Positions 25,500 to 33,833 are shown, counted from the first letter of the stretch. The stretch: 64,000 bases of DNA from Brenneria populi (GCF_036016195.1 NZ_JAYWTM010000004.1:1-64000), one strand, 5' to 3'. The notes: a model not told the origin generated them from the letters alone. Numbers and translations: made by a program.

Positions 25500-26129
25500 A
25501 TGAGCGAGATGCAAAACGAAGAAGTCGGAGCGAAAAGCAAAGAGCGAAGAAAACAAGTGCTTGATGCAGCAGCTAAGTGCTTTCGTGATATGGGATTTCA
25601 CGGATGCAGCATCGCCAAAATATCGAAAGAAGCCGGCATGAGCCCCGGACATATCTATTATCATTTCGCCAACAAAGAGGCCATCGTGGAAGCCCTGGTA
25701 GCGCAACAGGAAAGCACCATGTTTGAACTCATCAACGATTTGGCGGCATCCCCGGCGGATGAAAAACTCGCCGTGACGCTAAAAAGGCAAACCGCACGCA
25801 TGGTTGAGCTTCATACGTCGCCGAAGTTTATCGGGCTATGGCTGGAAATTGCGGCCGAAGCGCTGCGCAACCCGAATGTATCTAAAGTGCTTCAGTCATC
25901 CCATAACACCATTAGCGCGCTTATGCATGAACAAGTGCTCAAAAAAACCGGGAAAAGCGGTGAAAAGGAGATCCGTCAGATACGCACGAGTATGAATATC
26001 ATCGCCTCTATCTTTAGCGGCTTGTCGCACCATACCGCCATCAAATCACACGATGAAACGAGCGATAAGGAGATGCTTATCGCGATGATCAATGAGGTTA
26101 TCGATCTCTTTTTCGCTAAATATGAATAA
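25500..26129 (+). CDS. TetR/AcrR-family repressor (divergent from RND operon)
   Basis: 209 residues; AGAGG before the ATG. The HTH region CSIAKISKEAGMSPGHIYYHFANKEAIVEAL is a clear TetR signature. The divergent position to the adaptor gene and the operator-like palindromes in between make it the probable primary repressor of the pump. A Rho-independent terminator follows at 26236. Confidence 0.9.
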   Translation: MSEMQNEEVGAKSKERRKQVLDAAAKCFRDMGFHGCSIAKISKEAGMSPGHIYYHFANKEAIVEALVAQQESTMFELINDLAASPADEKLAVTLKRQTARMVELHTSPKFIGLWLEIAAEALRNPNVSKVLQSSHNTISALMHEQVLKKTGKSGEKEIRQIRTSMNIIASIFSGLSHHTAIKSHDETSDKEMLIAMINEVIDLFFAKYE

Positions 26130-26235
26130 GCGATAGATTTTTTTAACAAAATTCGGCGGCGGCGCAGATAAGGCCCTCGGCTTCGCGGGCTTATGTAAAG
26201 ACGGCGATAGTCCTCCAGTCCGTATGGGAATGGAG

Positions 26236-26260
26236 AAGCCGCTTCGCCGCGGCTTTTTTA
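26236..26260 (+). terminator. Rho-independent terminator after tetR
   Basis: AAGCCGC and GCGGCTT form a 7-bp stem with a 6-nt loop, followed by TTTTT. It lies 107 bp after the TetR stop and just before the convergent next TetR gene. Bases 26130-26235 hold nothing else I can identify. Confidence 0.8.
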
Positions 26261-26282
26261 TTCACGCCCCGGCGCGTGAGAT

Positions 26283-26834
26283 TTATAAATTCGCCAGTTG
26301 CACAACCATCTTATGAACATCCTCGCGCGATACCGGGATGACCGAGCGATGAAGAATCACGCCTTCAATCAGGGCATCCAGGGCCACGGCGGCCAGCGGA
26401 GAAAAGTGCGGCTCAAGGGCTCTTCGGCTGCTTCTCATCCATCCTTCCATAACCGATTTCATCACCGGCGTTCGACATGCGAAACTGTAAAGCTCGTAAC
26501 TCAGCTGGCTGGTTCTGTCGCCGGAGGTCGTCGTTGCGAACACGATTTCCACGATGGCGCGACACGCCTCTTCCTTGGTATCCGCCTTGCGAATGGTTTC
26601 CGTAAAGTTTGCCGAGACGTCCTGCGCCAGGCTTCTGAACGCCTCCAGCAATAGTTCCTGCATATTGGCGAAGTGGTAAGTCAGCGACCCCAGAGGAATA
26701 CCCGAAATTTCAGCTATTTTTCTGTAGGTTGTGCCGCTGACGCCGTTTAGCGCAATAGAATCCAACGTAGCCTGAAGGATATGCCGTTTACGGTGCGGAT
26801 CCTGCTGCCAGGTCCTGCGGCGCTCGTTTGTCAT
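26283..26834 (-). CDS. TetR-family regulator (YjdC/BetI-like HTH)
   Basis: 183 residues. HTH: LNGVSGTTYRKIAEISGIPLGSLTYHFANMQELL. The C-terminal half matches the TetR_C domain type with conserved ALIEGVILHR. Divergent from the O-acetyltransferase gene; the gap contains a perfect 10-bp-arm palindrome with part of it repeated next to the regulator, so it likely represses itself and the acetyltransferase. Confidence 0.87.
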   Translation of the reverse strand: MTNERRRTWQQDPHRKRHILQATLDSIALNGVSGTTYRKIAEISGIPLGSLTYHFANMQELLLEAFRSLAQDVSANFTETIRKADTKEEACRAIVEIVFATTTSGDRTSQLSYELYSFACRTPVMKSVMEGWMRSSRRALEPHFSPLAAVALDALIEGVILHRSVIPVSREDVHKMVVQLANL

Positions 26835-26932
26835 GCGTCTCCCCCTTTAAAATCCCTGCGACGATACCACAGCCGTCGAAACCGTACAAAAATATTAATT
26901 CATTGACGCGCCGCTAAGCTGCCCTTACGCTT

Positions 26933-26956
26933 AAAACCGTACCTATGTACGGTTTT
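26933..26956. promoter_or_regulatory. Perfect palindromic operator for the divergent TetR
   Basis: AAAACCGTAC and GTACGGTTTT (10-bp arms, 4-bp centre) lie between the TetR gene and the acetyltransferase. A further half-site AAACCGTAC begins at 26878. Size and placement are those of a TetR-family operator. Confidence 0.65.
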
Positions 26957-27025
26957 AAGACGACATGCCGTTTCAAAAACATGGCGCGAACCGAATCCGC
27001 GCTAATCAGCGTTAATGGAGTAAAA

Positions 27026-27622
27026 ATGCGGGAAATGAACGAGTTGACCGGCGTAATCGATGGTTTTTTATATGACGCCAACAATGACGACGCCCTGATT
27101 CACCTAAGAAGAAAGGCAAAGAGTTTATGTTTCAAATACAACCAGACGATGCCGGAGAGTGAAGGCGAACGGTTTTCCCTACTCGGGGAACTCCTCGGCA
27201 AATGTGGACGCAGCATCGCCGTTGAGCCCCCTTTTTATTGCGACTACGGCACTAATACGTTTATTGGCGATCATTTCTATGCAAATCACAACCTCGTCAT
27301 TCTGGACGGGGCGCGCGTCACTATAGGAAATAATGTCTTCATCGCGCCGAACGTCGGCATACATACGGCAGGACACCCGCTCGACGTCGGGCGCAGAAAT
27401 CAAGGTCTGGAATACGCGCTTCCGATCGTCATCGGAAATAACGTATGGATCGGCGCAAGCGCGGTTATTCTGCCCGGCGTCTCCATCGGGGATGGCGCGA
27501 TGATTGGCGCGGGAAGTGTCGTTACAAAAGATATTCCCGCCAACGTTATCGCCGTCGGCAATCCCTGCAGAGTGCTGCGGGAAATCAGCGACAGGGAAAG
27601 CGAACGCCAAAATTTCAGCTAA
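27026..27622 (+). CDS. Maltose/galactoside O-acetyltransferase-like protein (LbH hexapeptide)
   Basis: 198 residues from the ATG at 27026, chosen for the GGAG 5 bp upstream; an upstream in-frame ATG at 26945 lies in the operator and is unlikely. An N-terminal mac domain (ALIHLRRKAKSLCFKYNQT) precedes left-handed beta-helix hexapeptide repeats: PPFYCDYGTNTFIGDHFYAN, IGNNVFIAPNVGIHTAGHPL (catalytic histidine in the TAGHPL motif), IGNNVWIGASAVILPGVSIG and DIPANVIAVGNPCRVLREI. It transfers acetyl from acetyl-CoA to a sugar hydroxyl in the cytoplasm. Control by a dedicated TetR regulator is unusual for Maa or LacA and suggests a detoxifying role. Confidence 0.9.
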   Translation: MREMNELTGVIDGFLYDANNDDALIHLRRKAKSLCFKYNQTMPESEGERFSLLGELLGKCGRSIAVEPPFYCDYGTNTFIGDHFYANHNLVILDGARVTIGNNVFIAPNVGIHTAGHPLDVGRRNQGLEYALPIVIGNNVWIGASAVILPGVSIGDGAMIGAGSVVTKDIPANVIAVGNPCRVLREISDRESERQNFS

Positions 27623-27717
27623 ATGGCTTCCGCGAAGCCGGATTAAAACGCTTTAGAGATGGCTGTCTGGCGCGAATGAGCGCGCCGACCGCGCGGGGAC
27701 GGCGCCGGTAATGCGCG

Positions 27718-28068
27718 CTACGCCGCCTGCCCCCGCAAAAACGCCGCCAATACCTGCGCATGGTTGTGCTGTACGTCGCGCGCGGCGTACAGCAGAGTGA
27801 TCCGCTGCCGGCGCGCTCGCGCCAGCAGCGGCCGCCACGCTTCAGGCTGGGCGGCCAGCTCCTCTCGATAGCGCGCGGAGAACGCCGCGAAATCGAGCTC
27901 GCCGTGATGAAACCGCCGGCGCAATTCCGCGCTGGGCGCCAGCGTTTTATTCCACTCATCCATCGCCAGCGACGCCTTCGCCATCCCGCGCGGCCAAAGC
28001 CGATCCACCAGCACGCGGTAGCCGTCCTCAGCCTGTGCCGCTTCATACACCCGTTTGCAGTTAAGCAT
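27718..28068 (-). CDS. DUF488 family protein (YeaO-like)
   Basis: 116 residues with the family motif RVLVDRLWPRGMAK near the N-terminus and ITLLYAARDVQHNHAQVL near the C-terminus, together covering the whole DUF488 domain. The biochemical role is unknown. It lies 12 bp downstream of the methyltransferase gene on the same strand, so it may be the last gene of the cupin-methyltransferase transcript. Confidence 0.86.
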   Translation of the reverse strand: MLNCKRVYEAAQAEDGYRVLVDRLWPRGMAKASLAMDEWNKTLAPSAELRRRFHHGELDFAAFSARYREELAAQPEAWRPLLARARRQRITLLYAARDVQHNHAQVLAAFLRGQAA

Positions 28069-28080
28069 GCCTTTGCCGTT

Positions 28081-28839
28081 TTATTTTTCGCTACAGATGG
28101 CAATAAAGTTTAGTCGATCGCTATTGCGCCGGAAAGTGCGGAACATCCTCCAGAACATGGAACGGTTTTCCGCCCGCAGCGCCCGGCTCAGGATTTTCAG
28201 CGTGCCGCCGACGCCTTCGTCGTACAGCAGGCCGCGCGGCGACAGCAGCGTCATCGCGCCGTTGAGCGTCTCCACCCGCGCGAAGCCGCCGTCCTCCATC
28301 AGCGCGCGCCAGCCCGCCAACGTCATCGGCTGCGCATTGACGTTGATCGCCCTGCGCATCTGCGCCAGCACCTCCTCGACGCCCTGCGCGCGCGGGAACA
28401 TGATGTCGTGGGTTAAAAGCCGCCCGCCGGGCTTAAGCACGCGGAAATACTCCGCCACCAGCCGCGACTTCGCCTTATCGGCGTACATGGTCAGCATCGC
28501 TTCGTTGATCACCACGTCGAAGCTGGCGTCCGGATAGGGCAAATGCAGCGCGTCCGCCTGGGCGATCGTCACCCGCGACTGCAAACCGCGCGCCGCCACG
28601 TTTTGCCGCGCGCGCGCCAGCGCCTCGGCGTCCATGTCCACGCCGGTGATATGACAGCCGTAGCGCTGCGCCACCGCGATGGCGGTGGTGCCCATATTGC
28701 ACGCGACTTCCAGCACCTCGCTGTCGGCGCCGAGCGCGGCGTGATCCAACAGCCACTCGGTCGCCCGGCGGCCTCCGGGGCGCAGTCGGGTTTTTCCCAA
28801 ACGCGCCAGAAATTTATGGCCGGCTTCTTTTCCTGTCAT
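28081..28839 (-). CDS. Class I SAM-dependent methyltransferase
   Basis: 252 residues from the ATG at 28839 (MTGKEAGHKFLARLGK). SAM motif I VLEVACNMGTTAIAVA, acidic residue in ITGVDMDAEAL, and post-motif ADALHLPYPDASFDVV. This resembles the UbiE/Coq5 and arsenite/small-molecule methyltransferase class. The motif I has CNMG where most have CGTG. It lies 14 bp downstream of the cupin gene, and both are divergent from a Crp/Fnr regulator. Substrate unknown. Confidence 0.88.
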   Translation of the reverse strand: MTGKEAGHKFLARLGKTRLRPGGRRATEWLLDHAALGADSEVLEVACNMGTTAIAVAQRYGCHITGVDMDAEALARARQNVAARGLQSRVTIAQADALHLPYPDASFDVVINEAMLTMYADKAKSRLVAEYFRVLKPGGRLLTHDIMFPRAQGVEEVLAQMRRAINVNAQPMTLAGWRALMEDGGFARVETLNGAMTLLSPRGLLYDEGVGGTLKILSRALRAENRSMFWRMFRTFRRNSDRLNFIAICSEK

Positions 28840-28853
28840 GGCGACCCCTCCGT

Positions 28854-29195
28854 TTACCGCGCGTCCGGTTCGAGCAGCATCACCAGCAGCATGCGCGAGG
28901 ATTCCAGCGCCTTCAGCGCGTGCGGCACGTTGGCCGGCAGGCGCACCAGCGTCTCGGGGCCGCCCTCCACCGGCTCTCCGCCGACGGTGAAACCGATGCG
29001 CCCTTCCAACACCCATACCAGCGCGTCGAACGGCGCCGAATGTTCGCTCAATTCCTGATCGCAATCGAAGGCGAATAGCGTGACGTTGCCGCCCTGGGTT
29101 TTCGCCAGCACGCGGCTGGCGATCCCTTGTTCGGTCGGCGTGATAAGATTGTGAATAGGCAGAGCGGTCGCGGCCGGAAGCAAGGATTTGGTCAT
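28854..29195 (-). CDS. Small cupin-domain protein
   Basis: 113 residues from the ATG at 29195 (MTKSLLPAAT), preceded by GGAG 9 bp upstream; alternative starts lie 15 and 30 bp earlier. The single cupin barrel shows HSAPFDALVWVLEGRIGFTVGGE and LVRLPANVPHALKALE, giving the usual metal-ligand histidines and glutamate. Proteins of this type appear beside Crp/Fnr regulators and methyltransferases in several proteobacteria. The specific role is unknown. Confidence 0.86.
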   Translation of the reverse strand: MTKSLLPAATALPIHNLITPTEQGIASRVLAKTQGGNVTLFAFDCDQELSEHSAPFDALVWVLEGRIGFTVGGEPVEGGPETLVRLPANVPHALKALESSRMLLVMLLEPDAR

Positions 29196-29333
29196 AATGG
29201 CTATCTCCATTAATAGGTTATACATATCGTGCCGGCGGCGCGGGATGAACGCCTTTTAATCTTGCCGCCAATAGATGAGAATGATTGTTATTTCCTGTCG
29301 TCACCACATTAGAACACCGCGAGGGCGGAGCAA

Positions 29334-30035
29334 ATGACAAATGTCAAAACGGCCGTGATTGATACGATCCGCCAGCAGCGCTGGCTCAGCCAACTGGACG
29401 AACCCGCGCAGCGGCAGATCGCCGAACTTTGCCAGCGGACCGTTTTTCGTCAGGGAGAGATGCTGTTTCACGAAGGGGATGCGATGAGCCACTGTTTTCT
29501 GCTGGAACAGGGCAGCCTGGAGATCTACCGCAATACCTGGCAGGGCGAGGAGAAAGTGTTTAACGTGCTGGGCACCGGTCAACTGGTGGCGCTGGCGGCG
29601 GTGTTTATGGATCACGGCCGCTTCCCGATGAACGCGCGCGCCCATAGCGACGGCAGCGCGCTAAGCATTCCGCGCACGCTGCTCCATGAACTATGCCTGC
29701 GTCATCCTGAGCTGACGCTGCGCTTTCTCAGCCATTTCTGCAACCAGCTCTACGGCACCATCAATCAGGTGGATTGGATCACCTCCAGTTCGGCGGCGGA
29801 GCGTTTGGCGGCGTGGCTGATCGACCTCAGCGACAACGGCGAGCGGCTCCAACTGCTGCTGCCGATCAGCCGGTCGCAGCTGGCCGCCACGCTGGGAATT
29901 CGCAGCGAAACGCTGAGCCGGCTGTTATCCCGCTGGCGCGAAGAACAGGTGATTTCCGGCGTCGGCAACCGTCTGCACATTGAGAACCTGGATTTTTTGC
30001 AAACCTTGTCGCGGGCGGCGCGACGCCAGTTTTAA
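29334..30035 (+). CDS. Crp/Fnr-family transcriptional regulator
   Basis: 233 residues: cyclic-nucleotide-binding-type N-terminal barrel (FRQGEMLFHEGDAMSHCFLLEQGSLEIYR), a dimerisation helix, and a C-terminal HTH_Crp domain (SRSQLAATLGIRSETLSRLLSRWREEQVI). No FNR-like N-terminal cysteine cluster is present. Divergent from the cupin-methyltransferase pair over a ~140-bp gap, so it probably regulates them. The signal (nitric oxide, redox or ligand) cannot be read from sequence. Confidence 0.88.
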   Translation: MTNVKTAVIDTIRQQRWLSQLDEPAQRQIAELCQRTVFRQGEMLFHEGDAMSHCFLLEQGSLEIYRNTWQGEEKVFNVLGTGQLVALAAVFMDHGRFPMNARAHSDGSALSIPRTLLHELCLRHPELTLRFLSHFCNQLYGTINQVDWITSSSAAERLAAWLIDLSDNGERLQLLLPISRSQLAATLGIRSETLSRLLSRWREEQVISGVGNRLHIENLDFLQTLSRAARRQF

Positions 30036-30147
30036 AAAGAGGGTCGACAAACCTATCACCCTTATTGAACGATGATAAGAATAGATCCCCCACAAATTGG
30101 GGGAAGAATTTCTGTCAGTGCGGCGAAGGTTTCGTGCGCACTAACCA

Positions 30148-30414
30148 TTGTCGAATCATGCGGTTATCGCCGCACAGATATGGGAATATCTTGTCAAGCA
30201 GAATCCTGATGCCGCGGTGAAAATGGATCAGTTATTTGAAGCCACAGTCGAACGCCTTGCTGATTTTCCCTATAGGGGACGAGAAGGCTTAGTTGCTGAG
30301 ACACGTGAAGTTTTTCCTCATGAACACTATCGGATGGTTTATGAAATTCAGTTAAACGAGGTTTGGGTTTTAACCCTGATCCATACTTCTCAACTTTGGC
30401 CCAGAGAAAAATAA
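30148..30414 (+). pseudogene. RelE/ParE-type toxin fragment, no antitoxin
   Basis: The frame reads IWEYLVKQNPDAAVKMDQLFEATVERLADFPYRGREG, then FPHEHYRMVYEIQLNEVWVLTLIHTSQLWPR, which is the ParE/RelE core and the conserved C-terminal strand. The first beta-strand and an ATG are missing; an in-frame stop lies just upstream and the only start is a TTG without RBS. No antitoxin gene precedes or follows it. An inverted repeat TCCCCCA/TGGGGGA at about 30086-30104 lies upstream. Probably a relic of a toxin-antitoxin pair. Confidence 0.65.
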
Positions 30415-30462
30415 CGGTATTTCAGACTGTTGACAAAGTCAGATATTACTCGCCCCGTTGGC

Positions 30463-30570
30463 GCGGCCGCCGTTCTGGACGCGGCGAAAACCCGCGCCGA
30501 TGCCGCCGACGTGAAGATCGAAAAATTCGCGGCCGAATGGCGTAAAGAGATTTATGGTCGCGGTCGATAA
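30463..30570 (+). pseudogene. Possible 3' fragment of an unknown gene
   Basis: A 35-codon stretch (AAVLDAAKTRADAADVKI, then EKFAAEWRKEIYGRGR, stop) has protein-like composition but no start, and I do not recognise the family. Its upstream part shares TTGACAAA and CAGATATTAC segments with the degenerate repeat at 53405, so chance coding cannot be excluded. Confidence 0.25.
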
Positions 30571-30622
30571 CAGTCACAGAGAGATTATCGATATCAAGAG
30601 GGGCGTATCTGGCCCGCATGAT

Positions 30623-30748
30623 TATCTCCTAAGCAACCCGAGCGGCGGGATAAAAACGTCGAAAGCGTTTTTGCACAGCGCCGGCGCCGAAAGAATGAGA
30701 ACCGGTAACAAAGCCAACGCACCTGCAGTATGCAGTATGAGGGTATAG
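30623..30748. repeat. Degenerate ERIC-like element upstream of the EAL-HDOD gene
   Basis: About 126 bp. The right end GCCAACGCACCTGCAGTATG and GAGGGTATA, and the internal GGATAAAAACGTCGAAAGCG and TTTTTGCACAGCGCC, match in reverse orientation the elements at 51233 and 52744. It ends 20 bp before the EAL-HDOD start codon, so it must form part of that gene's promoter or leader. Confidence 0.7.
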
Positions 30749-30767
30749 ATTATTTCAAGGATTTTTT

Positions 30768-31997
30768 ATGATATATTCATTCGTCGCGCGACAGCCTATT
30801 TTTGACCGAAATTTAAATACCGTCGCGTATGAATTGCTCTTCAGAAACGGACTTAACAATACCTTTCCCTGCGTTTCAGATGAATACGCCACAACGCAGA
30901 TGATTTCCGACCAATTTCTCTGTACCCCGCACACCCGGCTCGTTGGCGGCTACGCTTCATTCATTAACTTCCCTTACCAAATGATAATCCAGGGGCTGGC
31001 GGATGCGCTTCCCCGAGAGGATGTCGTGATTGAAATACTGGAAAATGCCGAACCTGACGATCGTTTGCTAACCTCCATACAGCGATTGCATTATGACGGA
31101 TTCCGCATTGCGCTTGATGATTTTTCTTTAAGCGCCAGGTGGGACAGATTTATTCCCTATATTAATCTGATAAAGTTCGACGTCAGAATGAGCGCGTTTA
31201 GCGAAATAGACGACTATATTAATTCCCGCAAACAAAGACTCCAGCACGTGACCTTTCTTGCAGAGAAGATTGAAACCTACGTTGAATTTGAAAAATATAA
31301 AAGGCGGGGATTCGAGCTTTTTCAGGGATATTTTTACAGCAAGCCAGAACTCATAAAAAACCGCCGACTCTCGCCAAATGAATTTTCCGCCTTTCAGTTG
31401 ATACTTGAAGCGAGTTTGGAAGAGCCCGATTTTGATAAAATAGAGACGATAATTAAGCGGGACCTGTCTCTTTCTTACAAAATCATGCGCTATGCGAAAA
31501 ACTTTTTATATAAAGCGGGCGGATATCACAACGTGAATCGGATATCCCTCAAAGAGATCGCCATCTACCTCGGCAAGAACGAACTGCGCCGCTTTGTTTC
31601 CGTTGCCTGCCTGGCGAGCAAGGATAAGATAAAAACGCCGGAGCTGTATCATACCAGCTTGGTCAGGGGACGATTCTGCGAACTGATCGCCGAACACTTT
31701 AACTTTAACCTGCATTCTCAGGACGCCTTTCTTTGCGGACTCTTCTCTTTGCTTGACGTTATTCTCGATATTCCTCTGGAGGAGCTGTTTAAGCAGGTCA
31801 CGATATCCGAAACCGTAATAGAGACACTGCTGCGCCATGAAGGCGCGCTCTATCCGTACTTAAATCTTGCGCAGCAATACGAACAGCAGCGCTGGGAAGA
31901 GGCCAACAAGGTTATCGCCCATCTGGGCGTCTCGGAAAAATTCGTTATCAAAACCATGGGCGACGCCATCAAATGGACGGATGAATTTCAGCTATAG
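30768..31997 (+). CDS. EAL-HDOD (YuxH-type) signalling protein
   Basis: 409 residues; AAGGA six bases before the ATG. The N-terminal half is an EAL-type domain in which the catalytic EAL is replaced (YELLFRNG), followed by VIEILEN, IALDDFSL, IKFDVRMS, AEKIETY and FQGYFYSKPE. The C-terminal half is an HDOD domain (LSLSYKIMRYAKNFL, ISLKEIAIYLGKNELRRFVSV). Degenerate EAL-HDOD proteins such as V. cholerae CdgJ act in c-di-GMP-linked motility control without reliable phosphodiesterase activity. It is monocistronic, preceded by an ERIC-like element. Confidence 0.92.
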   Translation: MIYSFVARQPIFDRNLNTVAYELLFRNGLNNTFPCVSDEYATTQMISDQFLCTPHTRLVGGYASFINFPYQMIIQGLADALPREDVVIEILENAEPDDRLLTSIQRLHYDGFRIALDDFSLSARWDRFIPYINLIKFDVRMSAFSEIDDYINSRKQRLQHVTFLAEKIETYVEFEKYKRRGFELFQGYFYSKPELIKNRRLSPNEFSAFQLILEASLEEPDFDKIETIIKRDLSLSYKIMRYAKNFLYKAGGYHNVNRISLKEIAIYLGKNELRRFVSVACLASKDKIKTPELYHTSLVRGRFCELIAEHFNFNLHSQDAFLCGLFSLLDVILDIPLEELFKQVTISETVIETLLRHEGALYPYLNLAQQYEQQRWEEANKVIAHLGVSEKFVIKTMGDAIKWTDEFQL

Positions 31998-32226
31998 CGC
32001 TAAGACGCCGTCGGTGCAAATTTCATACTGGGAGAATAGCGTCGACCCGGCTCCGCGCCGCCGTTGCCGGCCGGAACGAACGATCACGCCGTAATAGGTT
32101 TTTATCGTCATGACGCGCCCTCGATGCGCGTAAAAAAATACTCGTCTGATTTTCGGTTGTCTCTTTCAAGACTGAGTTTCTACACTCCCTACTCGGCGAA
32201 CCATCATTTAAGGTGACATTTTCCCC

Positions 32227-33282
32227 ATGAGAATAACGGATAGCGCCAAATGCGACGGGTTTTATCGCGCGTTGTTAGCGAGATCGTCTGAACACGTCGG
32301 CGTTTTCTTTGCCGGCGTAAAGACAACCGGCGTGTTTTGCATCTCAACCTGCCGGGCGCGTAAACCCAAACGAGAAAACGTTGAATTCCATACGGATTTT
32401 AAATCCGCGATGGATGCGGGGTTTCGCCCCTGTAAAATATGCAGTCCCACGGAGAATGCCTGTACGGCGCCGGAGTTCGTTGAACTGGCGATGAGCCTGG
32501 TGCGGCAGAATCCCAAAACGCGGCTGGCGGACTGGCAGCTAAGGGAAAAAAATATCAGTCCCGAACAGCTGCGCCGCTGGTTTTCCAACCACTACGGCAT
32601 GACTTTTCAGGCCTTTCAGCGCATGTTGAGAGTGAATACCGCTTTACAGGAGCTCAAGGGCGGACGGCGGACGATCGATGTCGCGTTTGACAGCGGCTAC
32701 GACTCACTTAGCGGTTTCGGCTACATCTGTAAGAAATTGACGGGCAACGCGCCAAGCGAAATGTCGCGCGTGATCCTGATACACCGATTTACTACGCCGC
32801 TGGGGCCGATGTTCGTATGCGCGACGGAAACGGGAGTATGCCTGCTGGAGTTTGTCGATCGCCGCATGCTTGAAACTGAGTTCAGGGATCTGCAGCGGTT
32901 ATTAAAAGCCCGGATCATCGCGGGTGAAAATCGGCATACGCGCCAGGCTGAAACGGAAATCGGCGAGTATTTCGCGGGTCGGCGCCGCGACTTCGCCATC
33001 GCGCTGGACACGCCGGGCAGCGATTTTCAACGCCGCGTCTGGCATGAGCTGCAAGCCGTTGCGTACGGCCGTACGGCGCATTATCAGGCTATCGCCGAGC
33101 GTATCGGCAAACCGAGCGCGGTACGCGCCGTGGCCGGAGCCAATGGCGCCAACCGGGTCGCGATAGTCGTTCCCTGCCACCGCATTATCGGTAAAGACGG
33201 CTCTTTGACCGGATACGGCGGCGGCATTGCGCGAAAAAAATGGCTGCTTGAGCATGAGCAGAAACTGGGCCGGCCGCTCTGA
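32227..33282 (+). CDS. ada: Ada: methylphosphotriester/O6-methylguanine methyltransferase and activator
   Basis: 351 residues. Zinc-coordinating cysteines C38, C42, C69 and C72 (TTGVFCISTCRARKP, FRPCKIC) match E. coli Ada positions, with C38 the methylphosphotriester acceptor. An AraC-type HTH follows (VAFDSGYDSLSGFGYICKKLTG). The C-terminal O6-methylguanine-DNA methyltransferase has the active motif VPCHRIIG with C317. It repairs alkylated DNA and, once methylated at C38, activates the adaptive response. No alkB follows. The 230-bp upstream gap shows no Ada box that I could identify. Confidence 0.94.
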   Translation: MRITDSAKCDGFYRALLARSSEHVGVFFAGVKTTGVFCISTCRARKPKRENVEFHTDFKSAMDAGFRPCKICSPTENACTAPEFVELAMSLVRQNPKTRLADWQLREKNISPEQLRRWFSNHYGMTFQAFQRMLRVNTALQELKGGRRTIDVAFDSGYDSLSGFGYICKKLTGNAPSEMSRVILIHRFTTPLGPMFVCATETGVCLLEFVDRRMLETEFRDLQRLLKARIIAGENRHTRQAETEIGEYFAGRRRDFAIALDTPGSDFQRRVWHELQAVAYGRTAHYQAIAERIGKPSAVRAVAGANGANRVAIVVPCHRIIGKDGSLTGYGGGIARKKWLLEHEQKLGRPL

Positions 33283-33300
33283 CGACCGTTATCGCCGCGT

Positions 33301-33667
33301 TAACCGCGCAGAGCAATACAACGGCGCAGCTCGGCGTTCATATCCAGGGGGCGCTGCCCGTCGGCGTAGCGGAAATGGATGACGGCAGTATCGTCGTTTC
33401 TCAATACGGCGGACGCATCACGCGCATTCTGCGCAATGGCGAAAAGCAGGAAATAGGCGACAGCTTTAATCGGCCGGGCGTCGGGATCCTTGCCGACGGC
33501 CCCGACGCGGTTTTTGCCGTTGATAACGGCGCGTCGCCTTTGACGGCACATCCGCCGTCATCGCCGACGACCTCGCCGGAAGCGCGGTGGCTCTCGGCCG
33601 GGGGCTCGACAACGAACTGCTGGTCGGAGCCTGGGGAAGCGGCGTCGTCTACCGCATCCGCCCCTGA
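33301..33667 (+). pseudogene. Beta-propeller (SMP-30/NHL-like) gene, 3' fragment with frameshift
   Basis: The plus strand reads GALPVGVAEMDDGSIVVSQY, then GGRITRILRNGEKQEIGDSF and GVGILADGPDAVFAVDNG. After a frame change near 33535 it continues ADDLAGSAVALGRGLDN and LLVGAWGSGVVYRIRP before the stop at 33665. Repeated G-x-x-V-x-x-Y blades are typical of gluconolactonase/NHL propellers. No start is present, and 5' sequence was lost up to the ada stop. Confidence 0.55.
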
Positions 33668-33809
33668 CGCCCGCGGTTCAGCATATAATCCGCCGCCCCG
33701 CGTTAGTCAGTGCGCCGTGTCGTATCTGAGGCGCGCGACGAAACGCGGTTGGGCGGCGTTTATCATGCCCGCGGTGGCAAATATTGAAATCTGTACTATC
33801 ATTTTTCTG

Positions 33810-33833
33810 TATAATGTAATGATTACATTACAT
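33810..33833 (+). promoter_or_regulatory. Promoter -10 overlapped by a 20-bp palindrome (lipoprotein gene)
   Basis: TATAAT (33810-33815) with TTGAAA at 33784-33789 (20-bp spacer, rather long) looks like a sigma-70 promoter. The perfect palindrome ATGTAATG-ATTA-CATTACAT (33814-33833) overlaps the -10 and the likely start point, which would suit a repressor. It lies about 40 bp before the lipoprotein gene at 33871. Confidence 0.5.

Noticed and set aside
26945..27025. Upstream in-frame start of the acetyltransferase
   Set aside because: It lies inside the palindromic operator and lacks a ribosome binding site; the ATG at 27026 has GGAG upstream.
29276..29290. Fur-like site TGAGAATGATTGTTA between the cupin and Crp/Fnr genes
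   Set aside because: Three mismatches to the 7-1-7 pattern and no iron-related gene beside it; too weak to call.
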